A stretch of 64,000 nucleotides of DNA, from contig NZ_JAGPNL010000001.1 of assembly GCF_018069565.1 (NCBI RefSeq), forward strand, positions 1,736,001 to 1,800,000, written 5' to 3'. Positions 29,592 to 39,650 of the stretch are shown here, in pieces. How positions within the stretch are numbered: position 1 is the stretch's first letter; each line of letters begins with the position of its first letter. This DNA comes from Streptomyces tagetis. Lineage in GTDB: Bacteria > Actinomycetota > Actinomycetes > Streptomycetales > Streptomycetaceae. A model generated the notes under the pieces. The model saw only the letters and a list, made by a program, of their open reading frames with translations. It was not told the origin of the DNA and ran no database searches. A program made the position numbers and the translations under genes.

Positions 29592-30251
29592 TCAGGCGGA
29601 GGGCGCCGGGAGACCGGCGGCCAGGAGGGCGAACACCTCCCGGAAGACGTCCGGGAAGGCCGTCTCCTGCTCGCGGGAGCACCAGTGCTCGACACTGACC
29701 CGCACCGCGGTCCCCGCCAGCGCGGCCAGCAGGCGCGGGTACAGCTCCAGGGCCCGGCGCCGCTCCTCGGCGCCCGTGCCCGGCGCGGCGACCGGCTCAC
29801 CGGGGCGCAGGCGCGCGGCGATGGCCTCGGCCAGCGCGGTCTCGTCGGCCATGTGGGCGCCGAGGTTGCGGACCAGGAGGTGCGGAGAGGCGTTCAGCAC
29901 GTCGGTGTGCAGCCGCCACAGCTCCCGCTGCTGCTCCGCCTCGGCCAGTTCGGCGCTGATCGCCTCGCGCAGGGCCTCCATCGGGCCGAGCCCGGCCGGG
30001 GCGTCGAGCAGGGCCTGCCGGATGCGGGCGCCCGCATCCGCGTCGATCACCACGAAGGCGTCGTCGCGGGTGTCGAAGTAGTTGAAGAAGGTGCGGACGG
30101 AGACGCCGGCCGCGGCGCTGATGGCCTCGACGGTGACCTTCTCGGCCCCGTGCTCGGCGGCGAGCCGGATCGCGGCTTCGGCGAGGGCGGCCCTGGTGGC
30201 CCGCTTCTTCCGCTCGCGCAGGCCGCCCCCCGCGGCACCGTTCTCCGACAT
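29592..30251 (-). CDS. TetR-family repressor, leaderless, upstream of MFS pump
   Basis: 219 aa. The helix-turn-helix is EHGAEKVTVEAISAAAGVSVRTFFNYFDTRDDAFV, a strong TetR signature (TFFNYF). The remaining helical domain would bind an inducer, probably a substrate of the adjacent exporter. I place the start at the ATG at 30251: minus-strand TACCAT lies exactly 7 nt upstream and TTGCAG 16 bp before that, so transcript and start codon coincide. Alternatives 9 and 18 nt upstream would overlap the -10. A 15-bp palindrome over the -10 predicts tight autorepression. Confidence 0.87.
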   Translation of the reverse strand: MSENGAAGGGLRERKKRATRAALAEAAIRLAAEHGAEKVTVEAISAAAGVSVRTFFNYFDTRDDAFVVIDADAGARIRQALLDAPAGLGPMEALREAISAELAEAEQQRELWRLHTDVLNASPHLLVRNLGAHMADETALAEAIAARLRPGEPVAAPGTGAEERRRALELYPRLLAALAGTAVRVSVEHWCSREQETAFPDVFREVFALLAAGLPAPSA

Positions 30252-30254
30252 GGG

Positions 30255-30286
30255 TTGCATGGTATGCAAAGATGCACGCTCTGCAA
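30255..30286 (-). promoter_or_regulatory. Promoter plus TTGCAT-N3-ATGCAA operator of tetR
   Basis: -35 TTGCAG (30286-30281), 16-bp spacer, -10 TACCAT (30264-30259), ATG at 30251. The perfect palindrome TTGCATGGTATGCAA (30255-30269) covers the -10. Extra TGCA half-sites lie at 30273 and 30282. Confidence 0.65.
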
Positions 30287-30291
30287 AATGA

Positions 30292-31338
<1,047 letters not shown>

Positions 31339-31351
31339 CCCGCCCGGCCGT

Positions 31352-32110
31352 TCACCGCACCGCCGTGGCGGCCATCGCCACGGCGACGGCCAGCAGCACG
31401 GAACCGAAGATCCGCCGCAGCGTGCCCGCGGAGACCCTCGCCGCCAGCCGCCGCCCGTCCCAGGCGCCGAGGACCGCCGCCGCGAGGAAGGGCAGCAGCG
31501 GCGCCAGGTCGAGGTGCGCGGCGGTGCCCGCCCGTGCCCCGAGCGCCACCACGGCGTTGACGAGGACCACCAGGAGGCTGGTGCCGACCGCCGCGCCCAT
31601 CGGCACGGCCAGGACCGACACCAGCGCAGGCACCGCCAGGAAGCCGCCGCCGACGCCGAGGAACCCGGTCACCGCGCCGAGCCCGGCCCCGGCGCCCGCG
31701 GCCCCGGCGCCCGCGGCCCGGGGGGCCGACGCCGTGGTGCCGGCGCGGGGCGCGCGCCGGCGCAGCATGGCGAGGGCGGCGGCCCCCGCCAGTACCGCGA
31801 ACATCAGCGTCAGCACCTGCTCCGGGACGCGCGCCGACAGCGCGCCGGCCACGGCGGCGGGCACCACCCCGGCCGCCGCGAAGAGCAGCCCGGACCGCCA
31901 GCGCACCGTGCCCGCGCGGGCGTGGCCGGCCAGCGCGGTGACCGAGGTGACGATCACCACGACCAGGCTCGCGGTGGTCGCCGCCGCCGGGGTGAAGCCG
32001 AGCAGCCAGACCAGCGCCGGCACGGTGAGGACGCTGCCCCCGGCGCCCAGCGCGCCGAGGGCCACCCCGGCCACCGCGCCGGCCGCCAGGGCGAGGAGGA
32101 GCGCGGTCAT
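31352..32110 (-). CDS. TauE/SafE-family sulfite/sulfur exporter
   Basis: 252 aa, seven to eight membrane helices, with the family's repeated half motifs: ALGALGAGGSVLTVPALVWLLG near 18-39, and GFLGVGGGFLAVPALV in the second half. It would export sulfite or related sulfur oxyanions produced by the persulfide dioxygenase upstream. The ATG overlaps the dioxygenase gene's stop by ATGA, so the two form a coupled two-gene operon. It converges on the CstR-like gene with only 13 bp between. Confidence 0.87.
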   Translation of the reverse strand: MTALLLALAAGAVAGVALGALGAGGSVLTVPALVWLLGFTPAAATTASLVVVIVTSVTALAGHARAGTVRWRSGLLFAAAGVVPAAVAGALSARVPEQVLTLMFAVLAGAAALAMLRRRAPRAGTTASAPRAAGAGAAGAGAGLGAVTGFLGVGGGFLAVPALVSVLAVPMGAAVGTSLLVVLVNAVVALGARAGTAAHLDLAPLLPFLAAAVLGAWDGRRLAARVSAGTLRRIFGSVLLAVAVAMAATAVR

Positions 32111-33564
32111 GCGGCGCCGACGCCCGCCCGCGCGCCGGCCGGACGGCCGGCCCGGGTGTCCGCCGGGGTGTCGGCCGGGGTGTCCGCCGGGGCGGTGGCC
32201 GGGAGGACGACGGTGAGGCCGGCCCCGGCCGCCGCCGCGAACCCGTCGTCGACGGCCACCACGTCGCGTCCGGCGGCGTCCAGCACGGAGGCGGCGATGG
32301 CCGCCCGCATCCCGCCGGCACAGTGCACCCACACCGTCCCCGGCTCCACCTCGTCCAGGCGCCCGCGGATCTCGTGGACCGGCAGGTGCGCGCTGCCCTC
32401 GACCCAGCCGTCGGCCGCGCGCTCGTTCTCCCGGCGCACGTCGACCACGACCACGTCCTCGCCCCGCGCCCGCGCCGCGGCCAGATCCGCGAAGGTCGCC
32501 CGCGGGAAGGAGGCGGGCGCGGTCCCCTCGGGGAGCCAGTCCGCCGGGGAGCCCACCGACGCCGCGGCCGGCCGGTCCACGCCCACCCGGGCCAGCTCCC
32601 GCTGGGCGCGGGCCAGGTCCTCGGCGCTGCCCGCGAGCAGCGTGACCGGCTTGCCCCACGGGATCATCCAGGCCAGGTAGGTGGCGAGCTGCCCCTCGAC
32701 CTCGAAGTTCAGCGACCCGGCGACGTGCCCGGCGGCGAAGGAGACCCGGCCGCGCAGGTCCACCACCCACTCGCCGGCCGCGAGCCGCCGGGCGATCTCG
32801 GCGGCGTCCGCCCGCCGCGGCGCGGTGAGGTCCAGCGGCGCCGGGCCCCCGGCGTTCACCGGGCCCATGTGCGCGTAGTACGCGGGGACGTCGTCCAGCC
32901 CCGCCAGCAGCTCGGCGACGAAGGAGTCCACGTTCTTCAGGAGCGCCGGGTTGGCCGCCTTCTCGGCGCCTATGGTGCTGTGCGCGCCGCCGGACGGGCC
33001 GGAGGAGCAGAAGCTGCCGAAGCCGTGCGTGGGCAGCACCGCCACCCCGTCGTCCAGCTCCGCCGCGAGGCGGTGCGCCGAGGCGTGCTGCGCGCGGGCC
33101 AGCGGGGCGGTCAGGCGCGGGTCCACGAGGTCGGGCCGGCCCACGCCGCCGATCAGCAGCGAGCCGCCGGTGAAGGCGGCCACCGCGCGCCCGTCCTCCT
33201 CCAGGACGTACGAGGTGTGGTGCGGGGTGTGGCCCGGGGTCGCCACCGCGCGCAGCGCGAGACCGTCCTCGACGAACTCCACGTCCCCGTCGGCCACCGC
33301 CACCCGCGCGTACGACACCTCGGCACCGGCCGGCACCAGATAGCGCGCGCCGGTCAGCCGGGCCAGCTCCAGGCCACCGGTGACGTAGTCGTTGTGGACG
33401 TGGGTCTCGGCGACGGCGACGATACGGACCCCGCGCCCGGCGGCGGCGGCGATCACGCGGTCGATGTCCCGAGGCGGGTCCACCACGACGGCCGAGCGGG
33501 CGCCTCCGGCCAGGTGGCTGCGGTTGCCCAGCCCCTCGGTCTCCAGGACGTCGACAAAGAACAC
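32107..33564 (-). CDS. Persulfide dioxygenase-like MBL fold with two rhodanese domains
   Basis: 485 aa. The metallo-beta-lactamase domain (1-240) has the ETHVHNDYVTGG iron site (His55, His57, Asp59), ATPGHTPHHTSY and LPTHGFGSFCSS. It would oxidise glutathione- or other persulfide to sulfite. The first rhodanese domain (about 260-355) lacks its Cys (VTLLAGS), so it is inactive or structural. The second (about 375-465) has the active Cys in WVHCAGGMRAA. The tail repeats PADTPADT. GGAGAGGAG precedes the GTG. Two operators lie upstream. Confidence 0.88.
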   Translation of the reverse strand: MFFVDVLETEGLGNRSHLAGGARSAVVVDPPRDIDRVIAAAAGRGVRIVAVAETHVHNDYVTGGLELARLTGARYLVPAGAEVSYARVAVADGDVEFVEDGLALRAVATPGHTPHHTSYVLEEDGRAVAAFTGGSLLIGGVGRPDLVDPRLTAPLARAQHASAHRLAAELDDGVAVLPTHGFGSFCSSGPSGGAHSTIGAEKAANPALLKNVDSFVAELLAGLDDVPAYYAHMGPVNAGGPAPLDLTAPRRADAAEIARRLAAGEWVVDLRGRVSFAAGHVAGSLNFEVEGQLATYLAWMIPWGKPVTLLAGSAEDLARAQRELARVGVDRPAAASVGSPADWLPEGTAPASFPRATFADLAAARARGEDVVVVDVRRENERAADGWVEGSAHLPVHEIRGRLDEVEPGTVWVHCAGGMRAAIAASVLDAAGRDVVAVDDGFAAAAGAGLTVVLPATAPADTPADTPADTRAGRPAGARAGVGAA

Positions 33565-33585
33565 GGCACACTCTCCTCTCCGAAT

Positions 33586-33599
33586 TACCCCCGGGGGTA
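33586..33599. promoter_or_regulatory. CsoR/CstR-type operator 2
   Basis: TACCCCCGGGGGTA is a perfect 14-bp palindrome 22 bp before the dioxygenase start, matching the pattern of operators 1 and 3. Confidence 0.75.
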
Positions 33600-33621
33600 T
33601 CTCGTCGGCCAGCGTAGCAAA

Positions 33622-33639
33622 GATACCCAGGGGGGTATC
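33622..33639. promoter_or_regulatory. CsoR/CstR-type operator 3
   Basis: GATACCCAGGGGGGTATC repeats the ATACCC-N4-GGGTAT form, 23 bp upstream of operator 2. Tandem sites suggest cooperative repression. Confidence 0.72.
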
Positions 33640-33840
33640 TCCGGGGAGGGGCTCGGGCCCGCGCCCCTCCCCGGGGAACCCGCCCCAGCCGCCCCCCGCC
33701 CGCCCCTTCCCGCCCCCGTTCGGCGCCGCGGGTGACCCGAACGGCCCTGCCGGGTACCCGGCCCGCACGCGCAGGGTGGTGGGATGGCCACCGGGAGCCA
33801 TCCAGGCCCGGCCGGCGCCCCGACCCGGAAAGGACCCCCG

Positions 33841-36225
33841 ATGTCCGTCGACACGCAGCAGGCGCCCCCCGGTCTCACCGACGGGGAGCTGGCCGGCCTG
33901 GACGCCCACTGGCGCGCGGCGAACTACCTCTCCGCCGGCCAGATCTACCTCCTGGCCAACCCGCTGCTGACGGAACCGCTCCGCCCCGAGCACGTCAAAC
34001 CCCGGCTGCTCGGCCACTGGGGCACGGCGCCCGGCCTCAACCTGGTCCACACCCACCTCAACCGGGTGATCAAGGACCGCGGCCTGGACGCGCTGTGCGT
34101 GTGGGGACCCGGCCACGGCGGGCCCGCCGTCCTCGCCAACTCCTGGCTCGACGGCTCGTACACCCGCACCTATCCGGACGTCACCCGGGACGCGGACGGC
34201 ATGGCCCGGCTCTTCCGGCAGTTCTCGTTCCCGGGCGGCGTGCCGAGCCACGTGGCCCCCGAGACGCCCGGCTCCATCCACGAGGGCGGCGAACTCGGCT
34301 ACTCCCTCGCGCACGCCTACGGCGCCGCCTTCGACCACCCGGAACTGCTGGTCGCCTGCGTGATCGGCGACGGCGAGGCGGAGACCGGCCCGCTGGCCGC
34401 CTCCTGGCACTCCAACAAGTTCCTCGACCCCGTGCACGACGGCGCCGTCCTGCCCATCCTGCACCTCAACGGCTACAAGATCGCCAACCCGGCGGTCCTG
34501 GCCCGTCTCCCCGAGGCCGAACTCGACGACCTGCTGCGCGGCTACGGCCACGACCCCATCCACGTCGCCGGTGACGACCCCGCCGCCGTCCACCGCGCGA
34601 TGGCGTACGCCCTGGACACCGCCCTGGACCGCATCGCCTCCCTCCAGCGCGCCGCCCGTGAGGAGGGCGCCGACGGACGGCCCCGCTGGCCGGCGATCGT
34701 GCTGCGCACCCCCAAGGGCTGGACCGGCCCCCACGAGGTCGACGGCGTCCCCGTCGAGGGCACCTGGCGGGCCCATCAGGTGCCGCTGTCGGGCGTGCGG
34801 ACCGACCCGGACCACCTGCGCCGGCTGGAGGAGTGGCTGCGCTCCTACCGGCCCGAGGACCTCTTCGACGCCCAGGGCGCCCCGCGCCCCGCCGTGCTGA
34901 GGTGCGTCCCCGACGGAGACCGCCGCCTCGGCGCGACCCCGTACGCCAACGGCGGGCTCATGCTCCGCGAACTGCCCCTGCCGCCGCTGGAGGAGTACGC
35001 CGTCCCCGTCGAGCGGCCCGGCGCCACCCTGCACGAACCGACCCGCGTCCTCGGCGACCTGCTCCGCGACGTCATGGCCGCCACCGCGGACCGCCGCGAC
35101 TTCCGCCTCGTCGGCCCCGACGAGACCGCCTCCAACCGGCTCCAGGCCGTCTACGCCGCCAGCGGCAAGGCGTGGCAGGAACGCACCCTCCCCGTCGACG
35201 AGGACCTCGACCGGCACGGCAGGGTCATGGAGATCCTCTCCGAACACACCTGCCAGGGCTGGCTGGAGGGCTACCTCCTCACCGGCCGGCACGGACTCTT
35301 CTCCTGCTACGAGGCGTTCGTCCACATCGTCGACTCGATGGTCAACCAGCACATCAAATGGCTGCGCGTCACCCGCAAGCTGCCCTGGCGGGCCCCCATC
35401 GCCTCCCTCAACTACCTCCTCACCTCACACGTCTGGCGCCAGGACCACAACGGCTTCTCCCACCAGGACCCCGGCTTCGTCGACCACATCCTCAACAAGA
35501 GCCCCGAGGCGGTCCGCGTCTACCTGCCGCCGGACGCCAACACCCTGCTCTCCGTCGCCGACCACGCCCTGCGCAGCCGCGACTACGTCAACGTCGTCGT
35601 CGCCGGCAAACAGCCCTGCTTCGACTGGCTCACCCTGGAGGAGGCCCGGACGCACTGCGCGCGGGGCGCCGGCGTCTGGGAGTGGGCCGGCACGGAGGAC
35701 GGCACCCGCGAACCCGACGTGGTCCTCGCCTGCGCCGGCGACGTGCCCACCCAGGAGGTGCTGGCCGCCGCCCAGTTGCTCCGCCGCCACCTGCCCGGAC
35801 TCGCCGTCCGCGTCGTCAACGTCGTCGACATCGCCCGGCTGCTGCCCAGCGGCGAACACCCGCACGGCATGAGCGACTTCGAGTACGACGGGCTGTTCAC
35901 CACCGACAAGCCGGTGATCTTCGCCTACCACGGCTACCCCTGGCTCATCCACCGCCTGGCCTACCGCCGCACCGGCCACCCCCACCTGCACGTGCGCGGC
36001 TACAAGGAGATCGGCACCACGACCACGCCCTTCGACATGGTCGTCGGCAACGACATGGACCGCTACCGCCTGGTCATGGACGTCATCGACCGGGTGCCCG
36101 GACTCGCCGTGCGCGCAGCCGCCGTACGGCAGCGGATGGAGGACACCCGGCTGCGCCACCACGACTGGGTCCGCGAACACGGCGTGGACCTGCCCGAGGT
36201 GGCCGACTGGTCCTGGGACGGCTGA
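33841..36225 (+). CDS. Phosphoketolase (xylulose-5-P/fructose-6-P)
   Basis: 794 aa, the usual family length. It cleaves xylulose-5-phosphate (and often fructose-6-phosphate) with phosphate to acetyl phosphate and an aldose phosphate, using thiamine diphosphate. Diagnostic parts: [37 protein letters not shown], the TPP motif [34 protein letters not shown], and [13 protein letters not shown]. The ATG at 33841 follows GGAAAGGA; an upstream in-frame ATG at 33784 is unlikely. It is 35 bp ahead of a GH65 phosphorylase gene, likely one operon linking sugar phosphate supply to acetyl phosphate. Confidence 0.95.
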   Translation: MSVDTQQAPPGLTDGELAGLDAHWRAANYLSAGQIYLLANPLLTEPLRPEHVKPRLLGHWGTAPGLNLVHTHLNRVIKDRGLDALCVWGPGHGGPAVLANSWLDGSYTRTYPDVTRDADGMARLFRQFSFPGGVPSHVAPETPGSIHEGGELGYSLAHAYGAAFDHPELLVACVIGDGEAETGPLAASWHSNKFLDPVHDGAVLPILHLNGYKIANPAVLARLPEAELDDLLRGYGHDPIHVAGDDPAAVHRAMAYALDTALDRIASLQRAAREEGADGRPRWPAIVLRTPKGWTGPHEVDGVPVEGTWRAHQVPLSGVRTDPDHLRRLEEWLRSYRPEDLFDAQGAPRPAVLRCVPDGDRRLGATPYANGGLMLRELPLPPLEEYAVPVERPGATLHEPTRVLGDLLRDVMAATADRRDFRLVGPDETASNRLQAVYAASGKAWQERTLPVDEDLDRHGRVMEILSEHTCQGWLEGYLLTGRHGLFSCYEAFVHIVDSMVNQHIKWLRVTRKLPWRAPIASLNYLLTSHVWRQDHNGFSHQDPGFVDHILNKSPEAVRVYLPPDANTLLSVADHALRSRDYVNVVVAGKQPCFDWLTLEEARTHCARGAGVWEWAGTEDGTREPDVVLACAGDVPTQEVLAAAQLLRRHLPGLAVRVVNVVDIARLLPSGEHPHGMSDFEYDGLFTTDKPVIFAYHGYPWLIHRLAYRRTGHPHLHVRGYKEIGTTTTPFDMVVGNDMDRYRLVMDVIDRVPGLAVRAAAVRQRMEDTRLRHHDWVREHGVDLPEVADWSWDG

Positions 36226-36260
36226 CCCGCCGCACCCCGCCGGCCCGCGGAGGGAGATTC

Positions 36261-38636
36261 GTGACCGCAACCGCCTCGACCTGGGACTACGTCCACTACG
36301 ACCCCGCGGAGGAACGGCTGCGCGAGTCCCTGTGCACCCTGGGCAACGGCTACTTCGCCACCCGCGGCGCCCTGCCCGAGTGCGCCGCCGACGACATCCA
36401 CTACCCGGGCACCTACGCCGCCGGCTGCTACAACCGGCTCACCTCCGCCGTCGCCGGACGCGAGGTGGAGAACGAGGACATGGTCAACCTGCCCAACTGG
36501 CTGCCGCTGCGCTTCCGCCTGCCCGGCGAGGAGTGGCTCACCCCCGACACCGGCAAGGTCCTCGACCACCGCCAGACCGTCCACCTGGACGACGGCGTAC
36601 TGGAGCGCCGCACCCGCTACGGGCTGAGCGCCGGCCGCGTCCTGTCCGTGCGCCAACTCCGCCTCGTCCACATGGGCGACCCCCATCTCGCCGCGCTGCG
36701 CACCGAGTTCACCGTCTCGGAGGGCATCGCGGACCTCGACGTGGAGGCCGCCCTCGACGGCGGCGTCACCAACTCCGGCGTGCCCCGTTACCGGGAGCTG
36801 GCGGGCCGCCACCTCACCCACGTGCACACCGGCGGCGACGGCGACGGCACGGTGTGGCTGCGCTGCCGCACCCGCACCTCGGACATCCGGATCGGCCTGG
36901 CCGCCCGCACCACCGCCGGCGAACCCCTCACCCCGCGCCGCGAACCGCGCCGCATCTCCCAGCACACCACCCTGCGCCTGGAACCGGGCCGCACCACCAC
37001 CCTCGACAAGATCGTGGCCCTGCACACCTCCCACGACCCGGCGATCAGCGACCCGCTCCAGGCCGCCGTGGACCGGGTGGCCGCCGCGCCCGGTTTCGGG
37101 GAACTGCTCGCCGGCCACCGCACCGCCTGGGGCCAGCTCTGGCGCCGCGCCGGACTGGAGGTCCCCGGCGAGGCCGGCGCCATCCTGCGCCTGCACCTCT
37201 TCCACGTCCTGCAGACCCTCTCCCCGCACACCGCCGAACTCGACGTGGGCGTCCCCGCCCGCGGCCTGCACGGCGAGGCGTACCGGGGCCACGTCTTCTG
37301 GGACGAGCTGTTCGTCCTGCCCTACCTCAACCTCCACTTCCCCGAGGTGTCCCGCGCCCTCCTCCACTACCGCCACCGCCGCCTGGAACGGGCCCGCGCC
37401 TCGGCCCGCGAGATCGGCCGGCGCGGCGCCCTGTACCCGTGGCAGAGCGGCAGCGACGGACGCGAGGAGAGCCAGCGGCTCCACCTCAACCCGCGCTCCG
37501 GCCGCTGGCTGCCGGACCACACCCACCTGCAATGGCACGTCGGCTCGGCCGTCGCCTACAACGTGGTGCAGTACTGCGAGGCCGGCGGCGACGCCGAGTT
37601 CCTGCACACCAAGGGCGCCGAGATGCTGCTCCAGATCGCCCGGTTCTGGGCCTCCACCGCCACCTGGGACGAGCGCCTGGGCCGCCACCGCATCCGCGGC
37701 GTCGTCGGCCCCGACGAGTACCACGACGCCTACCCCGGCGCCGCCGCCCCCGGCCTCGACGACAACGCGTACACCAACGTCACCGCCGCCTGGGTGCTCC
37801 AGCGCACCCTGGAGGTGCTGCGCGCCCTGCCCGGTCCCCGCCGCCGCGAACTCGTCGAGCGCACCGGCCTGGACGACAGCGAACTCGAACAGTGGGAGGA
37901 CGTCTCCCGCACCCTGCACGTCCCCTTCCACGCGGGCGTCATCAGCCAGTTCGAGGGGTACGGGGACCTCGCCGAGCTGGACTGGGCGGGCTACCGCGCC
38001 CGCTACGGGGACATCCGGCGGCTGGACCGCATCCTGGAGGCCGAGGGCGACAGCGTCAACGACTACCAGGCGTCCAAGCAGGCCGACGTCCTCATGCTCG
38101 GCCACCTCTTCTCACCCGCCGAACTGCGCCGCCTCTTCGAGCGGCTCGGGTACCGGCTGGACGAGGAGACCTGGCGCCGCACCGTCGACCACTACCTGGC
38201 CCGCACCAGCCACGGCTCCACGCTCAGCGGACTCGTCCACGGCCGCATCCTGGCCCGCGCCCGCCGCGCCGAGGCGTGGACGTACTGCCAGGAGGCGCTG
38301 AAGGGCGACGTCGCCGACCTCCAGGGCGGGACCACGGGGGAGGGCATCCACCTCGGCGCCATGGCCGGCACCCTCGACCTCGTCCAGCGCGGACTGACCG
38401 GTCTGGAGACGCGCGAGGGCGCCCTCTGGCTCGACCCGGTACCGCTGCCGGAGCTGTCCTCGTACGGTTTCTCCATCCGCTACCAGGGCCACTGGGGCGT
38501 GCGGTTCCGGCTGGAGCACGGGCGGCTGGAGATCGCCGTACCCGCCTCCGACCTGCCGCCGATCGAGGTACGGCTGCCCGACCGCACCCTGGCACTCCAG
38601 CCCGGCGACACCTGCCGCCTGGTCCTCCCGGAGTGA
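36261..38636 (+). CDS. Glycoside hydrolase family 65 phosphorylase
   Basis: 791 aa. The family covers maltose, trehalose, kojibiose and nigerose phosphorylases, which split alpha-glucosides with phosphate to beta-glucose-1-phosphate. The N-terminal beta-sandwich (1-280, with ESLCTLGNGYFATRGALPE) is followed by the (alpha/alpha)6 barrel. The general acid Glu486 lies in VVGPDEYHDAYPG. HVFWDELFVLPYLNL, YPWQSGSDGREESQ, and the phosphate-loop-like HGSTLSG are also typical. The exact disaccharide cannot be read. A GGAGGGAG site precedes the GTG. It forms an operon with phosphoketolase, and a terminator hairpin follows. Confidence 0.9.
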   Translation: MTATASTWDYVHYDPAEERLRESLCTLGNGYFATRGALPECAADDIHYPGTYAAGCYNRLTSAVAGREVENEDMVNLPNWLPLRFRLPGEEWLTPDTGKVLDHRQTVHLDDGVLERRTRYGLSAGRVLSVRQLRLVHMGDPHLAALRTEFTVSEGIADLDVEAALDGGVTNSGVPRYRELAGRHLTHVHTGGDGDGTVWLRCRTRTSDIRIGLAARTTAGEPLTPRREPRRISQHTTLRLEPGRTTTLDKIVALHTSHDPAISDPLQAAVDRVAAAPGFGELLAGHRTAWGQLWRRAGLEVPGEAGAILRLHLFHVLQTLSPHTAELDVGVPARGLHGEAYRGHVFWDELFVLPYLNLHFPEVSRALLHYRHRRLERARASAREIGRRGALYPWQSGSDGREESQRLHLNPRSGRWLPDHTHLQWHVGSAVAYNVVQYCEAGGDAEFLHTKGAEMLLQIARFWASTATWDERLGRHRIRGVVGPDEYHDAYPGAAAPGLDDNAYTNVTAAWVLQRTLEVLRALPGPRRRELVERTGLDDSELEQWEDVSRTLHVPFHAGVISQFEGYGDLAELDWAGYRARYGDIRRLDRILEAEGDSVNDYQASKQADVLMLGHLFSPAELRRLFERLGYRLDEETWRRTVDHYLARTSHGSTLSGLVHGRILARARRAEAWTYCQEALKGDVADLQGGTTGEGIHLGAMAGTLDLVQRGLTGLETREGALWLDPVPLPELSSYGFSIRYQGHWGVRFRLEHGRLEIAVPASDLPPIEVRLPDRTLALQPGDTCRLVLPE

Positions 38637-38676
38637 ACGGCCCCGCCGACGCCGTTCGCGGCGCCGGCGGGGCCGT
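38637..38676. terminator. Terminator after GH65 gene
   Basis: A 12-bp outer stem (38637-38648 with 38665-38676) encloses an inner CGCCG/CGGCG stem with a TTCG tetraloop. It lies between converging genes. Confidence 0.75.
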
Positions 38677-38688
38677 GGCCCGGCTGTG

Positions 38689-39150
38689 CTAGCCCGGCAG
38701 GGGGTAGGTCACCACGGCCGGGTAGCCGTCCGGCCGGCCGTCGGTGTAGGTGAGGCTCAGCCGGGTGAACCGGGTCTGGCCCGCGTCCTGTTCCGCGACG
38801 CGCGCCCGGTCGAGCCGCACGGTCACGGGGTACGCGAGGAAGGTGCCCGCCGCGCAGTCGGGGTCGCAGTCGTTGACGTCGTTGACGCCGGTGGCCACCG
38901 CCGCCCGCGCGTCCCAGCGCGACCACTGCAACGAGGTCAGGACGCTGTTGCCGTCGCCGCAGGCGATGATGAACGCCTCGGGGCGCACCTCGGGCCGCTG
39001 CGCGCAGTCGATCAGCACGGGTTGTGGGGTGCGGTGTCGGGGGGTGGGGTCCCGGTCCGCCGACGGGGCGGCGGACGCGGTGCCCAGGGGCGCTGCGAGC
39101 GCGGCGGCGGCACACAGGGTGACCGCCGTCCTCGCCAGGTGTCCGACCAT
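38689..39150 (-). CDS. Secreted hypothetical protein with four-plus cysteines
   Basis: 153 aa. A clear Sec signal peptide (MVGHLARTAVTLCAAAALAAPLG, cleavage near TASA) is followed by a Pro/Arg-rich linker. The mature domain has Cys in VLIDCAQRPEV, FIIACGDGNSVL and NDCDPDCAAG, probably two disulfides. Ordered segments LTSLQWSRWDARAA and FTRLSLTYTDGRPDGYPAVVTYPL resemble small secreted beta proteins common in Streptomyces. I do not recognise a named family. GGGAGCAG stands 4-5 nt before the ATG; upstream in-frame starts lack both a signal peptide and a ribosome site. Confidence 0.78.
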   Translation of the reverse strand: MVGHLARTAVTLCAAAALAAPLGTASAAPSADRDPTPRHRTPQPVLIDCAQRPEVRPEAFIIACGDGNSVLTSLQWSRWDARAAVATGVNDVNDCDPDCAAGTFLAYPVTVRLDRARVAEQDAGQTRFTRLSLTYTDGRPDGYPAVVTYPLPG

Positions 39151-39292
39151 GTCTGCTCCCAGCCGTCTCGTGATCATCCGTCTGTGCCGTCCGTTGACGT
39201 ACCGACCGTACGACTGTGTCCCGGATCGCACCACTCGTGCGGAGTATCCCCCTGGTCACCGACGGTGGTGGCGGGAGCCGCGTGGGCTGCGC

Positions 39293-39298
39293 TATGAT
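39293..39298 (+). promoter_or_regulatory. -10 box TATGAT for the structured RNA
   Basis: A near-consensus TATGAT about 7 bases before the predicted RNA start (39305). No good -35 is visible; TGGCGG lies at the right distance. Confidence 0.55.
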
Positions 39299-39304
39299 CA
39301 TCAT

Positions 39305-39457
39305 GCAAGGAGCCGCCCGGTACCGGGTCCGGCCCCACGCGTTGGTGGTCCAAGGCAAGACGCCCCGCTTCCTGCGGGGAAATGCAGGTGCGAGACCTGC
39401 CCAGCGCTCGGAAGAAGGGCCCCGTCGCCGCGGAAGCGGAAGACGGGGCCCTTCTCG
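39305..39457 (+). ncRNA. Structured noncoding RNA or leader, family not recognised
   Basis: It lies between the -10 at 39293 and a perfect terminator at 39413-39455 and carries a chain of compact stems. They are: CCCGGTACCGGG (39316-39327); GCGT/ACGC (39339-39342 with 39360-39363) around TTGG-TGGT-CCAA; CCCCG-7nt-CGGGG (39363-39379); and GCAGG-TGCGAGA-CCTGC (39384-39400). The last two, with 4 bases between, have the geometry of a tRNA anticodon arm and T arm, but no acceptor stem can be formed. The string GGGGAA-x5-GGTG-x-GA-x2-CC also recalls cobalamin riboswitch cores without the rest of that structure. It could be a small RNA or a terminating riboswitch for the gene at 39651. Confidence 0.6.
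39413..39455 (+). terminator. Terminator hairpin of the structured RNA
   Basis: AGAAGGGCCCCGTC (39413-39426) pairs perfectly with 39442-39455, a 14-bp stem with a 15-nt loop. Confidence 0.8.
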
Positions 39458-39650
39458 TGCGCCCGGCCCGGAAGCCGCCGTGCCCCGATGTGGGTACGCG
39501 GTCCACCGACGTTGCCGCGTACGGCGGTTCGTCCGATAACGCGCCGATTGCATCCACCGTGTGGTCCTGCGGTCCAGGCCGCAACTCCGATCCCCGAGCG
39601 GGTGTCTCATAAGCGCCAGGAACCGCTCCCCCCGAGCGAAGGACAGCGGT

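Noticed and set aside
39363..39410. Cobalamin riboswitch or tRNA-Gly(TCC) at the structured RNA
   Set aside because: The GGGGAA/GGTG/GA/CC string and the T-arm-like stem match only in part. The riboswitch lacks the CCCGC-ACTG and later boxes, and the tRNA lacks an acceptor stem and a normal D arm.
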